Assembly: GCA_963691705.1 (NCBI GenBank)
Contig: OY829539.1
Coordinates: 11,906,501 to 11,970,500, forward strand
DNA from: Viola odorata
Lineage: Eukaryota > Streptophyta > Magnoliopsida > Malpighiales > Violaceae
Length of the DNA: 64,000 nt
Direction: 5' to 3'
The notes beneath the pieces were generated by a model. That model was given only the letters and a program-made list of their open reading frames with translations. It had not been told where the DNA came from and made no database searches. How positions within the stretch are numbered: the first letter of the stretch is position 1; each line of letters starts with the position of its first letter. The position numbers and the translations under genes are program-made. Below are positions 33,186 to 42,902 of this stretch, one piece after another.

Positions 33186-33370
33186 TGATATGATCCCGGA
33201 CCCTCCCAACACCCTTATCGACACTCAAGATGTGTACCCTCAATGTCTGATCACACGAAGCAAGGCAAGAGGGTTGTCCTTATGGTTGGAAGGCAAAATG
33301 AGAGAGAAAGGACCCACCCAAGTCAAGGAAAAGCCGGCCTATGTGATTTTCCATCGAACCAAAGAAGAGT

Positions 33371-33586
33371 CCTTACCGTGATCACGGTTTGTCCTAACCG
33401 TGAATCACGCCAGGACAGTTTTGGGTAACGTGATCACGGTTCGTCCTAACCGTGAATCACGCTACCTTCGGATGTTATTTGAGTTTTGTGGAATCCTTAC
33501 CGTGATCACGGTAAGGACTAACCGTGATCACGGTTAGGCATTTTAGCCTAACGTGATTCACGTTTAGCCCTTAACGTGAATCACGT
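33371..33586 (+). promoter_or_regulatory. Array of eight palindromes in the G 5' LTR (U3)
   Basis: Centres are GTGATCAC or GTGAATCAC/GTGATTCAC with CG and AA/TT flanks, at about 33375-33388, 33397-33409, 33427-33441, 33449-33461, 33495-33516 (22-bp perfect), 33518-33537 (20-bp perfect), 33548-33566 and 33573-33585. The array lies 55 bp upstream of the TATA box. A copy is at 40215-40430 in the 3' LTR. Confidence 0.9.
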
Positions 33587-33641
33587 CAGTGTCTCTTCTG
33601 GTGCCGAATTTTGGGCTTCCAAGCCCACTTTTGCCTACTTG

Positions 33642-33650
33642 TATAAATAG
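33642..33650 (+). promoter_or_regulatory. TATA box in the G 5' LTR
   Basis: TATAAATAG, followed by a short leader. The 3' LTR copy is at 40486-40494. Confidence 0.75.
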
Positions 33651-34114
33651 CTCTTTGTTTCATTTTCTTAGGCAGTTTAGACTTTGAGTGATATTTTGTA
33701 AGTTGAGAGCACTCCTTAATCTATCACCTAGGTCCCTAAACTCAACACTTGTTCTTGGAGAAAGATTGCTTGAGTAGAGAACACTCCTCCCAATCTTCCT
33801 CCGGGAATTATCTTGTAATCGAACTACTGCTTTTTGGTGACTTGAATCTACTGAAGTTTGCTTGCTGTTATTGGTTTGAGCTTCTACAAGTGATGCATTT
33901 GTTCATTAATTCCTATTCCTCCATCTAGCAACAATCATCATTCCGGGTAACATTGTTTCTTCCCTTTCTAGTCTTTGTCCGCTGCCAAAATCCGTGTCTT
34001 GTGTGTAAATCTTCCGCTCTTTTATTCGAACCTTGTTGTTAACTCCATCGGCTAGATCCTCCTCAAGCTCCATATATCATTCGGCTTACTTACACTAGGC
34101 CGGATCATATCAAG

Positions 34115-34126
34115 TGGTAGCGGGGC
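34115..34126 (+). promoter_or_regulatory. PBS of element G (initiator-Met-like, degenerate)
   Basis: TGGTAGCGGGGC starts two bases after the LTR. It matches the usual initiator-Met PBS TGGTATCAGAGC at 9 of 12 positions. Confidence 0.5.
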
Positions 34127-34981
34127 TTTTGGCGCCTTGGAGTTTACTGGTGTTCTTTTCGTTGTCACCTTTGTCTGAACCATAGATGCTCTTGTTGTCC
34201 AATTTCGTTTTCTTGATTGTCTTGTGTCAAAAGTGTCGAGTATTGCTGCCAAAATCAAGTGATAATATGTGTGAATGTTATGCCAACTTTTGCTAGCTTT
34301 AAATATCAAAATCTGATAAGTGAGTTCTTGGTGTTCATCTTTGAGTTCTTGGTGTTCATGCAAAAAATTTGAATGAAATAGGAAAACTTTGATTCAAAAT
34401 CTTCCAATTAATTGAAGTCAAGTTGTTTCCCTTTAAAATATTAATTTACTACACCATAGTGGCCAACCAAAGAACAAATATTCTCACAAGTGGCCAACAT
34501 TCTAATTCTCAAGAAAGAATATTCACTTAGGTAGAGTCCTTGTCCCTTGATCCACGTCCATCTCTCCTTGTGTCCAGCAGTCCTTTTGAGTTTGTCTGAG
34601 TCCTAAACTCCTTTTAAAAAAAAAAAAAAAAAAAAAAGAAGAGAAAAAGGACAAGTCTTTTCTTTAAGTCCTAAACTAAAATCCTTTTGAGTCTTTTATT
34701 CTTTTAAGTTTTCTGTCCAACTTCTTTTCCCTCCACAGTGTGTCCTTCCTTCTTGTGTTTTCTCTTGTTGATTGCAAGGATAGTTATGAACAAATGCTTG
34801 ACTTGAATCACAAGTTTTTTGGTTACAAGAAGTTGTGTGGTGAACAAGATTGTGGAAAGGATTTTTGAGCGTTTGTGAGGACATCTTTTACGAGTGATCA
34901 AACACGAGTGTTCAAACACGTGAGGGAGAAAAGATTTTACTAACGTTTGTTTGAGTGTGCAGGTACCTTTGTCTTGTTACA
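34127..34981 (+). other. Leader of element G
   Basis: No gene. Contains an A-homopolymer near 34614-34636. The GTGTGCAG word at 34956-34963 just before the gag start resembles a splice acceptor. Confidence 0.5.
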
Positions 34982-37057
34982 ATGATCAACCGAAGTAGGC
35001 CTAATTCTAGTAGTAGTAGAAGTGCCGAAGCCCTTGAACAAGTCCTTGCTGCCTTGGCTTCTTTGAAGGCTACTGCTGATCGGACAGAGGCCCGTCTCAC
35101 TTTGTTAGAAGGAAGTATAAAGTCCCCAGTCACCCCGAAGGAGCCTCCCCTTAAGCCCCCTAAAGGTTTCCAAGAGGAGTATGTAGCTTGTGAGACCGAG
35201 GAAGAGGGTCACCTTGACAGTGATGAAGCGCGTGAGCGCTTGAAAGGGAAATTCAAAAGGGTGGCCAGCCGTGGCTTCCCAAGCTGTCTCACCACGGAGA
35301 CTCGAAAACCAGCACCACACCCTACTCATCTAGCCATATCCGAAGAACAAATGAAGAACATCCGGGAGAAATATGCCAAGCTTAATCCGAACCACAAAGA
35401 TCTTAATGCAACAAGTAGTCGGCCTCTAATTCCTCATTATCATGCTAAGACCACACCTCACAACACACATGGATATTACGAAGATCCTTTTGAGTATGGT
35501 AGTGAAGAGTTTGAAGAGCCTCCACAATCAAATAGAGGTAGGCGGCAACGAAATTCCACTTTTCAGTTTGGAAAGCCATTTGAGGAGGCACAAGAACAGA
35601 AGGTTGATGACAAGTTGAGTGGTATTAAAGTGCAAATTCCTACCTTTAGAGGCACCACTGATCCTTCGGAATACCTCAAATGGGAAGGAAAAATTCAACG
35701 TATCTTTAATTGTCACCGGTATTCGGATGAGAAGAAAATCAAGCTAGTTGCCATGGAGTTTGATGATTATGCGGTTAGTTGGTGGGATAAGGTTTGCAAG
35801 AAAAGAGGGGAAGAGGATGCCATCCGAGATTGGGAAGAGATGAAGAGGGTAATGAGGGCAAGGTTTGTACCCGCCAACCACAAACGGGACTTGCAAAACA
35901 AGCTACAAGGTCTCAAGCAAGGTTCCAAATCAGTGGGTGAATACTTTAATGACCTAGAGGAGCTTCTTATCAAGACTGAAACTGATGAGAATGAAGAAGT
36001 CACTATGTCCCGATTCCTCAATGGTCTCAATGAACGGATTCGGTACAAGCTTGAATTGAAGGAGCTTGATCACTTGGAGTCAATGCTCCATTATGCCTTA
36101 AAGGTGGAAGCATATGAGTCCACAAAGAAGAAGCCCTACCCTAGCCGAAACACCAACCAACCCTACTCCTCCACTCCAAAAACCCCATGGAAATCCTACC
36201 CTAAAGACCAACCAAACCAAAAAGATACCAAAACAGTGACCCCCAACCCAAAATCATACACACCTTTCTCTAAGAATAACTCCTTTAATCCTCCACCAAA
36301 ACAGACCCCTAACACTATCACTACCAACCCAAACCAGCCCAAGAAATTCTCCTCGAATATTCAGTGTTATCGATGCCACGGAAGAGGACACATTTCCTCC
36401 GAGTGTCCTAACCGTCGAGTAGTGATCATCCGTGAGGGTAACTATGAAACTGAAAGTGATGAAGAGATGGAAGGAGAGAATGAGTTGAAGGAAGAAGGGA
36501 CCGAAAGTAGTGAAGAAGAAGTGGTTCCGACAGCCCCTATGACCTTGGTTGTGAGGAGGAGCATGAGTGTTCAAGCCAAGGAGGAGAATATCAATGAAGA
36601 GCAGCGAGAAAACCTTTTCCATTCTCGTTGTGAGATCAGCGGTAAAATTGCTTCACTTATTGTTGACAATGGGAGTGTAGTGGATGTAGCAAGCCATCTC
36701 TTAGTCTTGAAGCTGGGTTTGCCTACAACTCCGCATCCCAACCCTTATTCTTTGCATTGGTTTAATGATGATGGGGAAGTGAAGGTGAAAGAACAAGTTC
36801 TTGTAGCTTTCAAGATGGGTGGTTATGAGGATGAGAGGTTGTGTGATATGGTTCCTATGGATGCAAGCCACCTCATCCTTGGTCGACCATGGCAATTCGA
36901 TAGGTGGGTAGTCCATGATGGACGAACCAACAAACTTCACCTTACTCACCGTGGGAAGAAATTTAGCTTTCGTCCACTTTCCCCCATGCAAGTGCGAGAG
37001 GATCAAATGCGCATGGCAACAGCAAGTGCAGAATTTCAGTTGATGAGAAAGATGAGA

Positions 37058-37250
37058 GAAAAGAGAGGAGAGAAGAAAGTAAGTTGTGTGAAAGAGGAAA
37101 AAACATGCCATGAAAAAAGTAAGCATGGTAACTTAAGGGAAAGTGAGTGTAGCTCACAAGAGAAGAGAGGAGAGAAGAAAGTAAGTTGTGTGAAAGAGGA
37201 AAAAACATGCCATGAAAAAAACAAGCATGGTAGAGAGAGTGAGCCAAAAC
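37058..37250 (+). repeat. 102-bp tandem duplication in G gag-pol
   Basis: The block encoding [16 protein letters not shown] is present twice, 34 residues apart, between protease and RT. Both copies keep the frame. Confidence 0.9.
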
Positions 37251-40016
37251 ACGTGAGTGTGGTAGCGAGGGGTAAGGATGTGAGGCGAGCCCTTGTCATT
37301 AACAACGTGTGCCTTGTGCTTCGGTACAAGCCACATTGTTTGAATGCTGCCACTAACACCATTTCTTCTCTACCAAGTCCAATTGTCTCACTTTTGCAGG
37401 AATTTGATGATGTGTTTCCATCCGAGATGCCTAGTGGCCTTCCTCCAATCCGCGGTATAGAACACAAGATAGACCTTGTACCCGGAGCTGCCATACCCAA
37501 TAGACCAGCCTATCGATGCAACCCCGAAGAAACGAAAGAGCTCCAAAAGCAAGTCGAGGAGTTGTTAAGCAAAGGCTTCATTATAGAGAGTATGTCCCCT
37601 TGCGCTGTACCCGTTCTACTTGTACCAAAGAAAGATGGGACATGGAGGATGTGTGTGGATTGTCGAGCCGTCAACAAGATCACTGTGAGGTATCGGCATC
37701 CCATACCCCGACTCGACGACATGCTTGATGAATTAAGCGGGAGCACGGTCTATTCTAAGATTGATCTCATGAGTGGCTACCACCAAATCCGAATGCATGA
37801 GGGCGACGAGTGGAAGACAGCCTTCAAAACCAAACACGGTTTGTATGAATGGATGGTAATGCCTTTTGGGTTGTCCAATGCCCCTAGCACTTTCATGAGA
37901 TTGATGAATTATGTGTTGCGAGAATTCATAGGAAAATATGTTGTTGTGTATTTTGATGATATTCTTGTTTATAGTCCTTCTCTTGAACAACATGTGAGTC
38001 ACTTGCGCACCATACTTGACACTTTGCGTGCACATCAATTATATGCTAAACTTTCTAAGTGTGAATTGTGCTTGGATAGAGTACATTTTCTTGGCTTTGT
38101 TGTGAGTATAGATGGCGTACAGGTTGATGAGGAAAAGGTGAAGGCCATTAGAGAGTGGCCTAATCCTAAGAGTGCTAGCGAAGTGAGATCCTTCCATGGT
38201 CTCGCGAGTTTTTATCGTCGATTTGTACCAAACTTCTCAACCACAGCTGCTCCCCTCAATGAGCTCACTAAGAAACATGTAACTTTTGAGTGGGGAAGTC
38301 GACAAGAGGCAGCTTTCAAGGAACTCAAGGAGAGACTTATGCAATCTCCGGTGTTAGCCTTACCCAACTTTAACAAGGCTTTCGAGTTAGAGTGTGATGC
38401 AAGTGGCATAGGCATAGGAGCTGTCCTAACTCAAGAGGGACGACCCATTGCATACTTTAGTGAGAAACTCAGCGGTGCCCAGCTCAACTACTCCACGTAT
38501 GATAGGGAGTTATATGCCTTAGTAAGAACACTCATGGTGTGGGAACATTACTTGCTGCCAAATCAGTTTGTCATCCACACCGACCACTTAAGTTTGAAGT
38601 TCCTTCAAGGCCAAGCCAAGTTGAACAAACGCCACGCCAAATGGATGGAATTCATTGAGGCATTTCCCTACACCATCAAGTACAAGCAAGGCAAGGAGAA
38701 CGTGGTGGCCGACGCCCTCTCGCGAAGGTATGCTCTCTTGAACTCTCTTGATGCACAACTATTTGGGTTTTCACATTTAATTGAATTGTATGAGAATGAT
38801 GAGGATTTTTGTGACATATATGCAGCATGTGCACATGGATCACATACGCATTTCTTTAGGCATGATAATTATTTGTTCAAGTATGATAAATTGTGTGTGC
38901 CCCGTTCTAATGTTAGAGAACTACTTGTGTTGGAAGCTCATGGAGGAGCTTTAAGTGGTCACTTTGGCATCACCAAAACGTTGCATGCTTTAAAGTCTCA
39001 TTTCTATTGGCCGCGAATGAAAGTAGATGTGGCTAACATTGTGAATCGGTGCATTGCTTGTAAACTTGCCAAATCCAAATCTAAACATCATGCTATCTAT
39101 ATGCCTCTACCTGTTGCACAACACCCATGGGTAGATTTATCTATGGATTTTGTTTTGGGTTTGCCTAAGTCTAGGAATGGCCATGATTCTATCTTTGTTG
39201 TGGTGGATCGATTTTCCAAAATGGCGCATTTTATACCATGTTCGAAAACTCATGATGCTCCACATATTGCCTCTTTATTTTTCCAACATGTGGTAAGAAT
39301 ACATGGAATGCCTAAGAGTATTGTGAGTGATAGGGACACCAAGTTTTTGAGTCATTTTTGGTGAACTCTTTGGATGAAGTTGGGGACTAAACTTCTCTTC
39401 TCCACCACGTGTCACCCTCAAACGGATGGCCAAACGGAGGTGGTGAATAGAACTTTAGGCTCATTACTTCGTATAATGATTGCTAAACATGGAGTGAAAT
39501 GGGAGGATTGCATTTCATTTGCTGAATTTGCCTACAATAATGCTTATCATACATCCATCGGGTTTTCTCCTTTTGAGGTGGTTTACGGGTTCAAACCCCT
39601 GACCCCTCTTGATCTCTCACCTTTGCCTTTGAGTTCTCTTAAGTGTGTAGATGGTAGTTCCAAGGCTACAGCTGTTAAGAAACTCCATGAGCAAGTCCGC
39701 AAAAATATTGAGAGTATGAACGAAAAAGCAGTGGCCAAGCGCAATAAGGGCAAGGTCCCTACTTCCTTTGAACAGGGTCAATGGGTGTGGCTTCACTGGA
39801 GTAAGGACCGATTTCCACGTGAACGCCAAAGCAAGCTAAGTCCAAGAGGAGACGGGCCTTTTCAAATTATCCGTCGCATTGACGCCAACGCCTATGTCCT
39901 AGATCTTCCAAGGGAATATGGGGGAATCAGCTGTACCTTCAATGTTAATGATCTGTCTTTCTACCCCGAAGATGAAGAAGACCCTCAAGAAATGGATTCG
40001 AGGACGAATCCTTTCG

Positions 40017-40029
40017 AAGGGGAAGGAGT
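40017..40029 (+). promoter_or_regulatory. Polypurine tract of element G
   Basis: AAGGGGAAGGAGT directly before the 3' LTR start at 40030, and itself inside the coding frame. Confidence 0.8.
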
Positions 40030-40956
40030 TGATATGATCCCGGACCCTCCCAACACCCTTATCGACACTCAAGATGTGTACCCTCAATGTCCGATCACAC
40101 GAAGCAAGGCAAGAGGGTTGTCCTTATGGTTGGAAGGAAAAATGAGAGAGAAAGGACCCACCCAAGTCAAGGAAAAGCCGGCCTATGTGATTTTCCATTG
40201 AACCAAAGAAGAGTCCTTACCGTGATCACGGTTTGTCCTAACCGTGAATCACGCCAGGACAGTTTTGGGTAACGTGATCACGGTTCGTCCTAACCGTGAA
40301 TCACGCTACCTTCGGATGTTATTTGAGTTTTGTGGAATCCTTACCGTGATCACGGTAAGGACTAACCGTGATCACGGTTAGGCATTTTTGCCTAACGTGA
40401 TTCACGTTTAGCCCTTAACGTGAATCACGTCAGCGTCTCTTCTGGTGCCGAATTTTGGGCTTCCAAGCCCACTTTTGCCTACTTGTATAAATAGCTCTTT
40501 GTTTCATTTTCTTAGGCAGTTTAGACTTTGAGTGATATTTTGTAAGTTGAGAGCACTCCTTAATCTATCACCTAGGTCCCTAAACTCAACACTTGTTCTT
40601 GGAGAAAGATTGCTTGAGTAGAGAACACTCCTCCCAATCTTCCTCCGGGAATTATCTTGTAATCGAACTACTGCTTTTTGGTGACTTGAATCTACTGAAG
40701 TTTGCTTGCTGTTATTGGTTTGAGCTTCTACAAGTGATGCATTTGTTCATTAATTCCTATTCCTCCATCTAGCAACAATCATCATTCCGGGTAACATTGT
40801 TTCTTCCCTTTCTAGTCTTTGTCCGCTGCCAAAATCCGCGTCTTGTGTGTAAATCTTCCGCTCTTTTATTCGAACCTTGTTGTTAACTCCATCGGCTAGA
40901 TCCTCCTCAAGCTACATATATCATTCGGCTTACTTACACTAGGCCGGATCATATCA
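40030..40956 (+). repeat. 3' LTR of element G
   Basis: 927 bp, seven substitutions and no indels relative to the 5' LTR by eye. One of them (CGA in the 5' copy, TGA at 40199-40201) shortens the overlapping ORF. Confidence 0.95.
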
Positions 40957-42727
40957 ACCTACCTGATTTCGAATCCTTCAAACAGTTTCTCCGACATAGT
41001 CCTAATTACCGAAAGAGTCGAGCAAGGGATTAAGTCCGGACGAATCATACCTTCGGCACCAGAATCTGTGCCAAAGAAAGCATCCGTCGTGAAAAGAGAT
41101 GTTGGATTTGTCGCTCCCCAAGCTAATCACGGGCAATCCTTTCCACCACCTCCGCCTTATCTATCGCCACCACCTTATCATCCGCAATCACTATATGAAC
41201 CCACCTTCTTTCCTTTTACCTCACCACCCGTTGCTAATATCGCGCCTCAAAATCCTACACATTTCCCACCACCTCCAGTACAAACATTACAACCCATGCA
41301 ACCTAAGTCATATAACCCACCAAAGGACCCAAATAACCAAAACACGTCAAACAATCGGTGGAACCGAGAGCCTTTGCCTCCTCTTCCTCTTCCCGCGGGA
41401 GAAATCTACAAACATCTCTTGGCAGCCGGACAGATCGTACCAGTTCCAGCTCAGCCTCAAATGCCTCCTTACCCGAAATGGTATGATCTCAACACAAGGT
41501 GCGAATACCACGCTAGAGCCCCAGGTCACACTTTGGAAAACTGTTTCGCATTCAAAGCAAAAGTCCATCACTTGATCAAAAGTGGATGGGTATCTTTCGA
41601 AGGGTTAGCCAAAAGACCCAACACATCCACCAACCCTCTCCCCAATCATTCCCAAGGAAAGGGAGGGGTGAACGCCATCTCAGTAGGAGGAATTGACGAT
41701 TCTCACCCTTCAATGAAGGAAGCACCCAACGAAGAACTGTTCTTCGCATTAGCTAAAAATGCACACCTTCCATTCCCAGAGAATAATCAGGCCCAATGCC
41801 TATTCTGCCAAGGGGAAAGCAAGCACAAAATCCAGGATTGCAGATATTTTCGACAGAAAGTCAAGCAACTCACAACATTCGAGATTATTCAGACCAAAGG
41901 GAAAACCCGAGGAGCAATCAATGCCATCGAGGGCAATTCTCCAGCACCGTATTCCTTCGAATATGTGGCCCAAACCGGGAATACAACCACAACCCCACGC
42001 AAAGTAGTGTTCACATTTGTTGTGAATACTCATAGCCGAGACTTACACGCGGTCCCACTCAACTACGTATACACGGTGGTCACCACCCCTCCTGCAGTCA
42101 CACCAATAGGGCTCGCTATCGGCGAAACCTCTCACCTCTACCTTTATTGTGATGGGGGCATTGTCTTTGACGTACTTGAGGCACTGATGCAGGGAAGCCT
42201 TGATCTTGGCCAAACATTCATCCGTGCCTTACATCGAAACTGCTGAAACCTTGGAGAGCTCTTTTCAAGCATTCAAAATCGTCAACGCGGATTGGATTGA
42301 GGAAAAATCCCCCGTTTTCGAAGCCTCAAACTCTGAAATGGCCGAAGCAACCACTAAGTTGATACCAGAGGGAAATTTCCAACTAGGAAAATGGCTCGGG
42401 GCCGAATTACAAGGGTCAAAAGGCTGGACATCTCCGAAGAGCTTCGGAGACCGTTTTGGTTTAGGGTACTAACCCAGCGAGGCTGACTTTGCCAAGATCG
42501 CCCAAGAAAAGAAAGAAAAGCAGTTGGCAAAGCTATTTGGACATTCTGCGCCAGATGGCAAAATGCAAATCCCCTATATCAGAACCACGTTCCCCTTTGC
42601 AGCCGAAACCATCAATGAAAGTCCGATCAGGGTATCGGACCTCCGTATTTGCACTCTGGGAGAAGAAGAATCGTCGCCTGGTTTAATCATTTTCGTAAAG
42701 AAGTCAGGGGAGTCTGTGTGCAACTAG
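40957..42727 (+). pseudogene. Gag C-terminus and linker region of B, after the insertion
   Basis: Continues the gag frame from 33185. It contains a Pro-rich linker (PPPPPYLSPPPYH), a C-x2-H-x5-H-x4-C knuckle (CEYH...GHTLENC) and a second C-x2-C-x5-H-x4-C motif (CLFCQGESKHKIQDC). A frame change near 42220 leads to a G-patch-like stretch (LGKWLGAELQGSKG...DRFGLGY) ended by TAA near 42470. Then comes a last conserved block, LRICTLGEEESSPG. A protease active site is not recognised. Related plant elements carry this stretch between Gag and RT. Confidence 0.7.
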
Positions 42728-42902
42728 ACCATCACCATGCTTCCGGATGTCTCTCCGTAATTACTCCTTTTAGAAAAATATATGTTTGCACGTTTTTTTA
42801 CGAAAACATTTTTGTAGGAACTCACGTTCCCCTTATGTTAAAAATCAATATATATGCAATTTTCATTTTACGCATCTCTTCTTTTCGCGTTTTTAATTTC
42901 AG
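42728..42902 (+). other. Possible intron/spacer between gag-pro and RT (B)
   Basis: Non-coding and T-rich. It ends TTTTTAATTTCAG at 42902, a good 3' splice site, right before coding resumes. Ogre elements are known to have an intron near this place. The donor was not identified with confidence. Confidence 0.5.

Larger units (their letters stand above)
33186..34112 (+). repeat. 5' LTR of element G
   Basis: 927 bp, TGATATGATCC...GGATCATATCA. Palindrome cassette at 33371-33586, TATA box at 33642. Confidence 0.95.
34982..40201 (+). pseudogene. Gag-Pol polyprotein of element G, one in-frame stop in integrase
   Basis: A single 1740-codon frame. Order: Gag with capsid region (~residues 190-400), knuckle [14 protein letters not shown] (C-x2-C-x4-H-x4-C), protease [13 protein letters not shown], a 34-residue tandem duplication, RT with YFDD, RNase H ([12 protein letters not shown] and DALSRR), and integrase ([15 protein letters not shown], then the E in HPQTDGQTE). 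TGA at 39362-39364 falls between the second Asp and the Glu of the integrase triad. The frame passes the PPT and ends 172 bp inside the 3' LTR. I chose ATG 34982 because the first ATG (34955) lies in the acceptor-like leader. It makes structural and replication proteins; the truncated form lacks the integrase Glu. Confidence 0.88.
33186..40956 (+). mobile_element. Complete young gypsy element G (CRM-like chromovirus)
   Basis: LTRs of exactly 927 bp each with perfect 11-bp inverted termini (TGATATGATCC/GGATCATATCA), flanked by a perfect 5-bp duplication ACCTA (33181-33185 and 40957-40961). One gag-pol ORF runs into the 3' LTR, a trait known for CRM-lineage chromoviruses; the RT region also looks chromoviral. 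By eye the LTRs differ at seven sites, four of them CG/TG. It is inactive as sequenced because of a stop in integrase. Confidence 0.92.

Noticed and set aside
34955..34981. Upstream ATG for G gag-pol at 34955
   Set aside because: It lies in a GTGTGCAG acceptor-like leader and gives a Cys-rich start unlike Gag; ATG 34982 is preferred.
36254..37500. Several minus-strand frames inside G gag-pol
   Set aside because: Opposite-strand shadows of a long coding frame.
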